From a bacterium (GTDB lineage Bacteria > Margulisbacteria > Marinamargulisbacteria > JABGVJ01): 37,977 nucleotides of DNA. A program made the translations under genes and the position numbers. Below are positions 16,188 to 23,948 of this stretch, one piece after another (the first letter of the stretch is position 1; every line of letters begins with the position of its first letter). The notes under the pieces were generated by a model. That model worked only from the letters and a program-made list of their open reading frames with translations. It did no database searches and had not been told where the DNA came from. The DNA is taken from NCBI GenBank assembly GCA_018646105.1, contig JABGVJ010000009.1:1-37977 (forward strand), written 5' to 3'.

Positions 16188-18005
16188 ATGATAAAAGTAG
16201 CAGACTATATTATGCAAAGATTGGTGGAAAAACATGGTGTAAAGGACATATTTATGATTTCCGGCGGTGGCGCCATGCATCTTAATGATGCCATCGGTAA
16301 ATGTGAAGGGTTAAATTATATTTGTAATCATAATGAGCAGGCGACTGCGATTGCCGTAGAAGGGTATGCTCGCGTTACCGGTAAGATTGGAGTAGCTAAT
16401 GTCACTACTGGTCCTGGCGGGGCTAACGCTATAGGGGGGCTTATTAGCTCCTGGCTGGACTCTATCCCAGCGTTATTTATTTCAGGGCAGGTGAAGTTGG
16501 AAACGTGTTTAGCTAACTATGAAAATATAGGGTTGCGTCAAATTGGCGACCAGGAGATCAATATCATTGATATGGTAAAACCTGTGACTAAATATGCGGA
16601 GATCATTAAAGAGCCTAAACAAATAAAAAAAATGTTAGATAAAGCTATTTATTTAGCTACTCATGGTAGAAAAGGACCGGTCTGGCTGGATATTCCACTG
16701 GATATTCAGGGCGCTATGATAGATGAAAGCGAACTAGCAGAATATGATGAACAAGAAGATAAAAAAGAAATCAATCAACAATATCTCGAATCAAAAGTAG
16801 CTGAAGTTATCAAAGAATTAAAACAAGCTAAAAGACCAGTTTTAGTTGCCGGACATGGTATTAGATTGGCAAATGCTCAAAAAGAATTTTTACAAGTGGT
16901 AGAAAAATTAGGGCTGCCTGTGATTTCTACTTTTAACGGCTTTGATTTGATCCCTACGGATCATCCTTTATATGTTGGTCGTATGAGTACTATTGGCACC
17001 AGAGCTGGTAATTTTGCTGCACAGAATTCCGATGTTTATTTAAGCGTAGGATCACGTAATAATGTCCGTCAGATTAGCTATAATTGGAAAGTAGTAGCTA
17101 GAGAAGCTACTAAAATTATTGTAGATATCGATCCCTTAGAACTAAAAAAACCAACTTTAAAACCGGATTTACCAATTAATTTGGATGCTAAAATATTTTT
17201 ACAAGAATTATTAAAACAAGCTGAAACAGCAGATTTACCCGCTTATACGGATTGGGCTGATTGGTGTCGTGTCCGTAGAGATCGCTATCCCGTAGTATTG
17301 CCAGAATATAGAAATAATAAAGAAGACATTGAGCCATACACTTTTTTTGAAAGCTTAACAAAACAAATGCCTGAGGGAGCGATAGCTACTGCGGGTAATG
17401 GTACAGCTTGTGTGTGTTTATTTCAGGCAGGAATTGTTAAAAAGAATCAGCACATTTTTTGGAATTCTGGCAGTGCCGCCATGGGCTATGATTTGCCAGC
17501 TGCTATTGGGGCATGTGTGGGAAGTGATAAAAAGGATGTAGTCTGTGTAGCTGGAGATGGTAGCTTGATGATGAATATTCAGGAATTAGCTACGGTAGCT
17601 CATAATAAGCTACCTATTAAAATTTTTATTATGAATAACGATGGCTATATCTCTATCCGGCAAACTCAGGCTAATTTTTTTGATAAACGTTGGATAGCTT
17701 GTGACGATAATAGTGGTGTTGGTTTCCCTGATTTTGCTAAAACCGCAGCGGCTTTTGGCCTTCCATATCAACTAATCAATGAACAGTCTTCTATGGAAAA
17801 ACAAATTGCCGAAGTATTAAACACCAAAGGTCCGATTATTTGTGAGGTTAAACTCAAAAGAGAGTATACCTTTAGCCCCAAACTTTCTTCCAAAAAATTA
17901 CCAAATGGCAAAATGGTCTCTAAACCACTCGAAGATTTATTTCCTTTTCTATCCAGAGAAGAGTTTTTAGAAAATATGATTATAGATCCATTGTCAGAGG
18001 AATGA
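16188..18005 (+). CDS. ThDP-dependent acetolactate-synthase-like enzyme, YerE-like
   Basis: This 605-residue protein belongs to the thiamine diphosphate/FAD family of acetohydroxyacid synthases. It shows the activating Glu50 (NHNEQATAI), a central domain near 200-330, and the ThDP/Mg motif Gly456-Asp457-Gly458 ending about 30 residues later in NNDGY. The N-terminal ISGGGAMHLNDAIG is characteristic of homologues found in O-antigen loci rather than of housekeeping IlvB. In Yersinia, YerE transfers a two-carbon acetyl unit from pyruvate to C4 of CDP-4-keto-3,6-dideoxyglucose. Co-occurrence with RfbF, RfbG, RfbH and an SDR supports that role. A true amino-acid-pathway enzyme is unlikely without an IlvN subunit nearby. 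AAAGGAGG precedes ATG 16188. Confidence 0.78.
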   Translation: MIKVADYIMQRLVEKHGVKDIFMISGGGAMHLNDAIGKCEGLNYICNHNEQATAIAVEGYARVTGKIGVANVTTGPGGANAIGGLISSWLDSIPALFISGQVKLETCLANYENIGLRQIGDQEINIIDMVKPVTKYAEIIKEPKQIKKMLDKAIYLATHGRKGPVWLDIPLDIQGAMIDESELAEYDEQEDKKEINQQYLESKVAEVIKELKQAKRPVLVAGHGIRLANAQKEFLQVVEKLGLPVISTFNGFDLIPTDHPLYVGRMSTIGTRAGNFAAQNSDVYLSVGSRNNVRQISYNWKVVAREATKIIVDIDPLELKKPTLKPDLPINLDAKIFLQELLKQAETADLPAYTDWADWCRVRRDRYPVVLPEYRNNKEDIEPYTFFESLTKQMPEGAIATAGNGTACVCLFQAGIVKKNQHIFWNSGSAAMGYDLPAAIGACVGSDKKDVVCVAGDGSLMMNIQELATVAHNKLPIKIFIMNNDGYISIRQTQANFFDKRWIACDDNSGVGFPDFAKTAAAFGLPYQLINEQSSMEKQIAEVLNTKGPIICEVKLKREYTFSPKLSSKKLPNGKMVSKPLEDLFPFLSREEFLENMIIDPLSEE

Positions 18006-18012
18006 TCATCAG

Positions 18013-18699
18013 ATGAATAAAAAATATTTAAAGCTATTAATCTTATTTGGAATAGCAATTACTTTGATTGTTATATATCAAACAAAATTAAATGTTTTTT
18101 TTAATTTAGAATTTTTAAAAGCTAATATAGACGCCCTGATCAATTGGTATCAATCTGACAGTGTTTTTTTTATTTTTATTTTAGCTATAATTACCATTCT
18201 TTGTATAGCTTTTTCTTTACCGGTAGTAGCGCTTTTAGCCTTAGCTAGTGGCGCCATTATAGGTCCTTTGTATGGAGGGGTCTTAGTTAGTTTGTTTTCT
18301 GTAATAGGGGCGAGCCTATCTTTTTTAATAGCAAGATATATTTTCAGAGCGGAACTTGAAAAAAAATATCAAAATAAAGTAAATACGATTAACAAAGGAT
18401 TGCATAAAAACCTTTGGAATTACTTGTTTTTCATAAGAATAGCCGCGGTTTTTCCTTTTTTTATAGTTAATATAGTTTTAGGTTTGAGTAGAGTTTCACT
18501 TAAGAATTTTTTTATCAGTACTTTTATAGGGATGTTGCCCGTAATTTTTATTTATGCGTTTGCTGGAAGGCAATTAGTGCAATTGAATTCTCTCAAGGAT
18601 GTATTTTCTTTTAACATTTTAATCGTATTTTTTCTATTTGGATTATTATTATTAGCCCCCATTATTTTAAAAAAGATAACAAGAAAAATATATAAATGA
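18013..18699 (+). CDS. TVP38/TMEM64 (VTT-domain, DedA-superfamily) membrane protein
   Basis: This 228-residue protein has about six hydrophobic segments. The VTT-domain pattern is clear: LASGAIIGPLYGGVLVSLFS and GASLSFLIARY near residues 75-112, then RIAAVFPFFIVNIVLGLSRV near 140-160. DedA-superfamily proteins include undecaprenyl-phosphate flippases and lipid scramblases, so a role in recycling the glycan carrier lipid is a reasonable inference, not a proof. It is sandwiched between the ThDP enzyme (7 bp gap) and the reductase at 18696, with which its stop overlaps. Confidence 0.85.
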   Translation: MNKKYLKLLILFGIAITLIVIYQTKLNVFFNLEFLKANIDALINWYQSDSVFFIFILAIITILCIAFSLPVVALLALASGAIIGPLYGGVLVSLFSVIGASLSFLIARYIFRAELEKKYQNKVNTINKGLHKNLWNYLFFIRIAAVFPFFIVNIVLGLSRVSLKNFFISTFIGMLPVIFIYAFAGRQLVQLNSLKDVFSFNILIVFFLFGLLLLAPIILKKITRKIYK

Positions 18700-19589
18700 A
18701 AAAAAACATATTACTTACAGGCGCAACAGGTTTTTTGGGCAGCAACTTGCTTAAAGCTTTACTTCAAAATGAATATAATGTAATTATTTTGAAACGAAGT
18801 TTTTCTAATATTTTTAGAATTGAAAGCCTTATAAAAAAGGTTGTTTATTATGATGTTGATAAAATTGATCTCCATAAAATTTTCCAGGAAAACAAAATAG
18901 ATATTATTATACATTGCGCGACTTCTTACGGGAGAAAAAAAATAGAGCCGCTGTCTACTTTAGACGCGAATCTTGTTTTCCCCCTTAATTTATTAGAGTT
19001 AGGTACGAAATATGGCGTTAAGGCATTTTTAAACACAGATACAATTCTGGATAAAAGAATTAATTATTATTCACTTTCTAAAAATCAGTTCAAAGATTGG
19101 TTAAAAATGTATTCCAATAAGTTGGTTTGTATTAACATAGTCCTGGAACATTTTTATGGCCCTAACGATGACAATTCAAAATTTGTAACTTTTATTATTA
19201 ACAGCTTGTTAATGAAGCCGGTCAAAATAGATTTAACGGAGGGGGATCAAATCAGAGATTTTATATATATAGACGATGTAGTTAACGTCTTCATCGTGAT
19301 TTTAAAAAATATAGAGGAATTCAAACAAAATTTATATAATTTGGAAGTTGGCACTAACAAACCCATCTCGATAAAAAGTTTTGTAAAAACCGTAAAAAAA
19401 ATAATAGGGAACCATAAAACTTTATTGAATTTTGGAGCCTTGCCTTATAGACGAAACGAAATAATGAGTTTCAAGACAAACACAGAAGCAATAAGAGACT
19501 TAGGATGGGTACCTAAAATTTCCTTGGAAGAGGGATTGAAAAAAACGATGGAAGTAGAAAAAGAAAAGATTAGAAAGGAAAAAAAATGA
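18696..19589 (+). CDS. CDP-paratose/abequose synthase-like 4-ketoreductase (RfbS/RfbJ type)
   Basis: This 297-residue extended SDR has the NADP motif GATGFLG at residues 9-15 and an active site at Tyr125-x-x-x-Lys129 (YSLSK). Later come DFIYIDDVVNVF and a C-terminal DLGWVPKISLEEGL. RfbS and RfbJ reduce C4 of CDP-4-keto-3,6-dideoxyglucose to give CDP-paratose or CDP-abequose. The downstream RfbE-like 2-epimerase uses CDP-paratose, so RfbS-type stereochemistry is the better guess. Start and stop both overlap their neighbours by ATGA, so it is translated as part of a tight block with 18013 and 19586. Confidence 0.72.
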   Translation: MKKNILLTGATGFLGSNLLKALLQNEYNVIILKRSFSNIFRIESLIKKVVYYDVDKIDLHKIFQENKIDIIIHCATSYGRKKIEPLSTLDANLVFPLNLLELGTKYGVKAFLNTDTILDKRINYYSLSKNQFKDWLKMYSNKLVCINIVLEHFYGPNDDNSKFVTFIINSLLMKPVKIDLTEGDQIRDFIYIDDVVNVFIVILKNIEEFKQNLYNLEVGTNKPISIKSFVKTVKKIIGNHKTLLNFGALPYRRNEIMSFKTNTEAIRDLGWVPKISLEEGLKKTMEVEKEKIRKEKK

Positions 19590-20608
19590 AATATTTAATA
19601 ACAGGAGGCTGCGGATTTTTAGGGTCGAATTTAGCTGCAGAAGTTTTATCAAAGCAAGAAGAACTCTATATTTTAGATAATTTATCGAGAAAAGGCAGTG
19701 AACTAAATTTAGCTTGGTTAAAAACAAAAGGTGAATTTAAATTTTTCAAGTCAGATATCAGTAGCAAAAACGAAATAAACAAAATTATAAAAGAAGTAAA
19801 ACCAGACGTCATTTTTCATTTAGCAGGACAAGTAGCAATGACGACGTCCATAAACAATCCGCGTCTAGATTTTGAAACTAATGTATTAGGTTCTTTTAAT
19901 TTATTAGAAGCCGTTAAAAATTTTTCAAAAGATAGCCTTATAGTTTATTCCTCTACTAACAAGGCCTATGGGGATTTAGAATGGGCTAAATATGAAGAAA
20001 CAAAGATGAGATACAAAGTCGTTGATTTCCCACAAGGATTTTCAGAGAATAGTCCTCTTGAATTTCATTCGCCATATGGATGTTCTAAAGGGGCTGCGGA
20101 TCAGTATATGTTGGATTTTTATAGAATTTTTGGGGTTAAAACAGTAGTATTCAGACACTCCTCAATGTTTGGAGGAAGGCAATTTTCAACAAGCGATCAA
20201 GGATGGATTGGTTGGTTTTGCCAAAAAGCAATAGAAGCTAAAAAAGGAATATTAAATAAACCTTTTACAATATCTGGTAATGGAAAACAAGTAAGAGATG
20301 TGTTATATGCTGATGATATGGTTGATCTGTATTTTAAAGCTATTGAAAATATAGATCATACAAAAGGACAAGTTTTTAATATAGGAGGAGGGATGGATAA
20401 TAGTTTATCCTTATTAGAGCTTTTTGAAATCTTAGAAAAGAACTTAGATATAAAATTAAATTACATTAAACTCCCACCTAGAGAAAGTGATCAAAAAGTT
20501 TTTGTCGCCGACATTACTAAAGCAAAAAAACTAATGGGCTGGAGCCCCAAAATTACTAAGGAAGTAGGTATTAAAAGAATGTTAGAATGGGAAAAAGAAA
20601 ATGACTAA
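19586..20608 (+). CDS. rfbE: CDP-paratose 2-epimerase (RfbE/tyvelose epimerase type)
   Basis: RfbE interconverts CDP-paratose and CDP-tyvelose at C2 through a bound NAD. The 340-residue SDR has GGCGFLGSNLA at the N-terminus and LAGQVAMTTSINNPRLDFE near residue 77, a signature of this epimerase. It also has SSTNKAYGDLE near 125, Tyr164-x-x-x-Lys168 (YGCSK), and FRHSSMFGGRQ near 187. The C-terminal half has GNGKQVRDVLYADDMV, also characteristic. It follows the reductase with a 4-bp ATGA overlap and runs 8 bp into the next GT2 gene, forming a compact tyvelose-type unit. Confidence in the family is high; the true substrate in this organism is inferred. Confidence 0.87.
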   Translation: MKYLITGGCGFLGSNLAAEVLSKQEELYILDNLSRKGSELNLAWLKTKGEFKFFKSDISSKNEINKIIKEVKPDVIFHLAGQVAMTTSINNPRLDFETNVLGSFNLLEAVKNFSKDSLIVYSSTNKAYGDLEWAKYEETKMRYKVVDFPQGFSENSPLEFHSPYGCSKGAADQYMLDFYRIFGVKTVVFRHSSMFGGRQFSTSDQGWIGWFCQKAIEAKKGILNKPFTISGNGKQVRDVLYADDMVDLYFKAIENIDHTKGQVFNIGGGMDNSLSLLELFEILEKNLDIKLNYIKLPPRESDQKVFVADITKAKKLMGWSPKITKEVGIKRMLEWEKEND

Positions 20609-21299
20609 AAATATGAATTTTTCAGTAATAATCCCGGCATATTTAGAAGAAGAAAATCTGCAAATAATTTTGCCTGAATTGCAAGAAGAGATAGCGAAAA
20701 TAACAAAAGAGTATGAAGTTTTAGTCATTGATACCATGAAAAGCAAGGATAATACTAAAGACGTTTGTTCAAAGCATGGCGCTGTCTATATAAATAGAGA
20801 GCACGGGGATAATTATGGGGATGCAATTGTAACAGGTATTAAATATGCTAAAGGGGAATATGTGCTTTTTATGGACGCAGATGGGTCCCATTCTCCTTTT
20901 TTTATAAAAAATTTATATAAATATAAAGACGAATACGATGTTGTGATTGCCTCAAGATATGTTGAAGGAGGTTCTACTGATAATAGCTCTGTTTTAATAT
21001 TAATGAGCAAAGTTGTAAATATTTTGTACTCGGTTATTTTAAATTTGAAATGTAAAGATGTTTCAAATAGTTTTAAATTGTATAAAGGTCAACAATTAAA
21101 AAAACTGAATTTAAAATGCCAAAATTTTGATGTTGTGGAAGAAATTTTATTTAAATTAAACAAGCATAATAAAAATTTAAGCATAAAAGAAATTCCATTT
21201 GCTTTTAAAAAAAGAATGTTTGGTAGTACTAAAAGGAATTTGTTCGCATTTATTTTTTCGTATTTAGTAACTATTTTAAAATTAAGGTTTGGGAAATAG
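20601..21299 (+). CDS. GT2 family glycosyltransferase, DPM1-like
   Basis: This 232-residue GT-A fold protein starts FSVIIPAYLEEENLQIIL. A DADGSHSP metal-binding motif lies near residue 94, and VIASRYVEGGSTDNS near 115 is a feature of polyprenyl-phosphate-sugar synthases. Unusually, the first nucleotide-binding stretch reads VIDTMKSKDNT, where most family members have Asp-Asp-x-Ser-x-Asp. It lacks the C-terminal membrane helices of GtrB-type enzymes. Because it directly follows the RfbE-like gene it may transfer the 3,6-dideoxyhexose, or make a polyprenyl-linked donor. Start ATG 20601 overlaps rfbE; ATG 20613 is also possible. Confidence 0.75.
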   Translation: MTKNMNFSVIIPAYLEEENLQIILPELQEEIAKITKEYEVLVIDTMKSKDNTKDVCSKHGAVYINREHGDNYGDAIVTGIKYAKGEYVLFMDADGSHSPFFIKNLYKYKDEYDVVIASRYVEGGSTDNSSVLILMSKVVNILYSVILNLKCKDVSNSFKLYKGQQLKKLNLKCQNFDVVEEILFKLNKHNKNLSIKEIPFAFKKRMFGSTKRNLFAFIFSYLVTILKLRFGK

Positions 21300-21325
21300 C
21301 CTATTTTGCGATCAGGTACAACCTC

Positions 21326-21354
21326 TTATCACGTATCAAAGTCTTTAGTATAAT
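21326..21354 (+). promoter_or_regulatory. Sigma-70-like promoter before the aldolase-SDR-cyclase module
   Basis: A perfect TATAAT lies at 21349-21354. TTATCA at 21326-21331 gives a -35 box with 4 of 6 matches at the ideal 17-bp spacing. It falls in one of the few gaps in the cluster (21300-21393) and is followed by AAAGGAGG just before ATG 21394. This suggests the downstream module can be transcribed on its own. Confidence 0.5.
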
Positions 21355-21393
21355 AAAATAACTTAAAAAATATACTGTCCAAAGGAGGCCCTA

Positions 21394-22209
21394 ATGAATA
21401 ATTTAGAGAAAAGAATGGTAGAGGCTTTAAAAGATTTAAAAGAAAATCATTGTGTAATAGGGATTAAGGCCGAATTTGAGGCTGAAGGCACGCGTATGGA
21501 AGAGGCTCTTCGTCTCAAAGAAGTAGTTACCAGAGCAGGGTTGGATCTAACGATAAAAATAGGGGGCTGTGAAGCGTTAAAAGATATGTATGACGCGAGG
21601 GCCATTGGCGTATCCCGTATTGTAGCACCGATGATTGAATCTGCTTATGCGGTTAAAAAGTTTTTAAAATCAGCTAAATTAGCTTTTCCTGCAGATGAAA
21701 TAGCAGAAGTTGATTTATTGATCAACGTTGAAACCGAACAGGGCTACAAAAATTTTGATGAGATGCTAGCCCTTCCGGAAATCAAACAATTGACGGGTAT
21801 AGTTTTGGGCAGAGTGGATATGACCGGATCACTAGGCCTTAGCCGTGAAAATATTAATTCACCTCAGATTTTTGAAATAGCAAATAACCTTATGAGTAAA
21901 GCCCAGGCTAATTCTTTAGAAGGGGTTATTGGCGGAGGTGTTTCCAAAGAATCCTTACCGTTTTTCAGGGAATTACCAAAAGGTTCTTTGCATCATTATG
22001 AAACCAGAAAAGTAATTTTTAAATGCCCTGAAGCTTTAAACGCTAATGCAGACAAGGGTATCTTAAAAGCTGTCGGATTTGAGCTTATGTGGTTGAAAAA
22101 CAAACGTGATTTTTATGGTAAAATTTTTGATGAAGATAAAATCAGGTTGGAAATGTTGGAAAAAAGATACCACAAATTAATTCAAGAGGCCGGAGGGCTA
22201 GATGCCTAG
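21394..22209 (+). CDS. HpcH/HpaI (CitE-like) aldolase family protein
   Basis: Members of this family are metal-dependent class II aldolases or lyases that join or split pyruvate-type units. The 271-residue protein has IKIGGCEALKDMYDARAIGV near residue 56 and VAPMIES near 77. Candidate metal ligands are Glu113 (NVETEQG) and Asp142 (GRVDMTGSLG), spaced as in HpaI-type barrels. It is divergent from the degradative HpaI enzymes and stands in a glycan cluster, so it may act on a sugar or ulosonate. It has its own promoter-like sequence and an AAAGGAGG site, and its stop overlaps the SDR start. The substrate is unknown. Confidence 0.8.
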   Translation: MNNLEKRMVEALKDLKENHCVIGIKAEFEAEGTRMEEALRLKEVVTRAGLDLTIKIGGCEALKDMYDARAIGVSRIVAPMIESAYAVKKFLKSAKLAFPADEIAEVDLLINVETEQGYKNFDEMLALPEIKQLTGIVLGRVDMTGSLGLSRENINSPQIFEIANNLMSKAQANSLEGVIGGGVSKESLPFFRELPKGSLHHYETRKVIFKCPEALNANADKGILKAVGFELMWLKNKRDFYGKIFDEDKIRLEMLEKRYHKLIQEAGGLDA

Positions 22210-22873
22210 AAAACAAACAGCTTTAATTACCGGTGCTTCAAGAGGTATTGGTGAGGCTATTGCTAAACTTTTTATTTTAAACAATATTGAAGTTTTAATG
22301 CCTACGCGTCAAGAAATGGATTTATCCGATAATGACTCCATAGATAAATATATTTCCTTAATAGATAAACCTATTGATATTCTTGTTAACAATGCAGGTA
22401 TCAATAATATTGAAGAAATACAAAAGCTTTCAGATAAAAATATTGTTGAAACGTTACAAATTAATTTAGTTTCAGCGCTTAGATTGACGCGTGAACTCAG
22501 TAAACAAATGCTTTTACAAAAATACGGCAGAATTGTAAATATTAGTTCTATTTGGAGTGTTGTATCAAAGCCAGGTCGCTCAATCTATTCTATAAGCAAA
22601 GAAGGGTTAAATGCCTTATCACGATCTTTAGCAGTAGAACTGGCTAAAGATAATATTTTGATAAATTCAGTTGCACCTGGTTTTGTAAATACAGAATTAA
22701 CCAAAAAAAATAATTCAGAAAAAGTTTTAAAAACAATTGCTCAAAATATTCCAGCTCAAAGACTCGCAGAACCCACAGAAATAGCTGAATTAGTCTATTT
22801 TTTATGTTCGTCTAAAAACACTTATCTTACAGGACAAACCATCTTAATTGATGGGGGATATACATGTCAGTAG
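22202..22873 (+). CDS. Classical SDR oxidoreductase (FabG-like)
   Basis: This 223-residue classical short-chain dehydrogenase has TGASRGIG near residue 9 for NAD(P) and NNAGI near 64. Its catalytic Ser115/116, Tyr129 and Lys133 lie in SSIWSVVSKPGRSIYSISK. A VAPGFVNTEL segment lies near 158, and the C-terminus TGQTILIDGGYTCQ is typical. It resembles FabG, but its position between an aldolase and a dehydroquinate-synthase-like cyclase points to a keto-group reduction on a sugar or carbocycle. Starts and stops overlap on both sides (8 and 10 bp), so the three proteins are probably made together. GGAGGG precedes ATG 22202. Confidence 0.85.
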   Translation: MPRKQTALITGASRGIGEAIAKLFILNNIEVLMPTRQEMDLSDNDSIDKYISLIDKPIDILVNNAGINNIEEIQKLSDKNIVETLQINLVSALRLTRELSKQMLLQKYGRIVNISSIWSVVSKPGRSIYSISKEGLNALSRSLAVELAKDNILINSVAPGFVNTELTKKNNSEKVLKTIAQNIPAQRLAEPTEIAELVYFLCSSKNTYLTGQTILIDGGYTCQ

Positions 22874-23934
22874 ACGTAATAAATTTAAGATCCAATATCA
22901 AAGATTATATAGCTATATTTCCTGAAGATAACAGTTTTTTGCAAGAAATAAATCAAGAACAGCATAAAATATTTATTATTGACCAAACTGTAGACAAGTT
23001 ATATGCCTCAAAATGTTTAAATGTGTTAGGCAACGCAGAGAAAATAATTTTTAAAGTGCATGAAACCAGCAAAAATATTCATGGGGTAATCGCCTTATAT
23101 GATCAAGTAATGAAGTTTCAACCCAAAAAAAATACTACCATTATTTCAATAGGGGGGGGGATTATGCAAGACCTCTCCGGGTATGTTGCTTCAACGTTAT
23201 TTAGAGGGGTTAAATGGATATTCATTCCCACTACTCTTTTAGCTCAAGCAGATAGTTGTATCGGCGCCAAGACTTCTTTGAATTATAAAAAATATAAAAA
23301 TTTAATGGGAACGTTTTATCCGCCTAATACTATCTATATTTATCCAAATTTTTTACAAACTCAAAATGAGACTGATTATTATAGTGGCGTGGGCGAAGTT
23401 GCTAAGTTGTTATTAATGGGTGGAGAAGATGCCACTCAATTTTTTTTAAAACATCTAGCTGAAATTAAAAAAAGGGATTTTCTTGTATTATCACAAATCA
23501 TAAAAAAATGTTTGCTAATTAAAAAAGCATATATTGAGGAAGATGAATTTGATATGGGTAAACGTAATATGCTTAATTTTGGACATTGTTTCGGACATGC
23601 TCTAGAAACCGCTACAAATTTTATTGTACCGCATGGCCAAGCGGTTGTTTTAGGAATTATATTAGCAAATTATATAGCAGAAAAAAGAAATGTTTTATCA
23701 GCAAAAAAAAGAGAGTACCTTCAAAAAAATATTTTAACTGAAATATTAAAAATAGATATTAACAGTATAAAAATAAACTTAACAGAAGTTATTGCTGCTA
23801 TGAAAAAAGATAAAAAACGGATTGGCCAGGATCTCCCTCTGATTATGCTTAATGATAATTATGAAATGCTCAAAATAAATGATTTAAAAGAGACAGAAGT
23901 TGAATACGCATTAAAAAAAATAGGTTGGCTATAA
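22864..23934 (+). CDS. Dehydroquinate-synthase-like sugar phosphate cyclase
   Basis: This 356-residue protein is homologous to AroB and the sugar phosphate cyclases that form carbocycles from ketose phosphates. NAD binding is shown by IGGGIMQDLSGYVAS near residue 97. The metal ligands are preserved: Glu178 (GVGEVAK), His241 (NFGHCFGHALE, with His245 catalytic) and His257 (PHGQAV). KKDKKR near 316 is also present. In the PTTLLAQADSCIGAKTSLN stretch it has Cys and Ala where AroB normally has Ser and Gly (DSSVGGKT), near the substrate site. That difference and its location in a glycan locus suggest a dedicated cyclase rather than the housekeeping shikimate enzyme. AroB function cannot be excluded. 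Confidence 0.82.
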   Translation: MSVDVINLRSNIKDYIAIFPEDNSFLQEINQEQHKIFIIDQTVDKLYASKCLNVLGNAEKIIFKVHETSKNIHGVIALYDQVMKFQPKKNTTIISIGGGIMQDLSGYVASTLFRGVKWIFIPTTLLAQADSCIGAKTSLNYKKYKNLMGTFYPPNTIYIYPNFLQTQNETDYYSGVGEVAKLLLMGGEDATQFFLKHLAEIKKRDFLVLSQIIKKCLLIKKAYIEEDEFDMGKRNMLNFGHCFGHALETATNFIVPHGQAVVLGIILANYIAEKRNVLSAKKREYLQKNILTEILKIDINSIKINLTEVIAAMKKDKKRIGQDLPLIMLNDNYEMLKINDLKETEVEYALKKIGWL

Positions 23935-23935
23935 T

Positions 23936-23942
23936 AAAGGAG
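23936..23942 (+). promoter_or_regulatory. Shine-Dalgarno fixing the rfbH start
   Basis: AAAGGAG ends 6 nt before ATG 23949. The frame is open back to TTG 23925, but that codon lies upstream of this ribosome site, so ATG 23949 is the real start. Confidence 0.8.
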
Positions 23943-23948
23943 ATAAAT

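Noticed and set aside
22864-23934. Plain housekeeping aroB
   Set aside because: The position in the glycan module and the altered DSCIGAKT loop argue against it, although it is not ruled out.
23925-23948. TTG start for rfbH
   Set aside because: The Shine-Dalgarno AAAGGAG lies downstream of it and points to ATG 23949.
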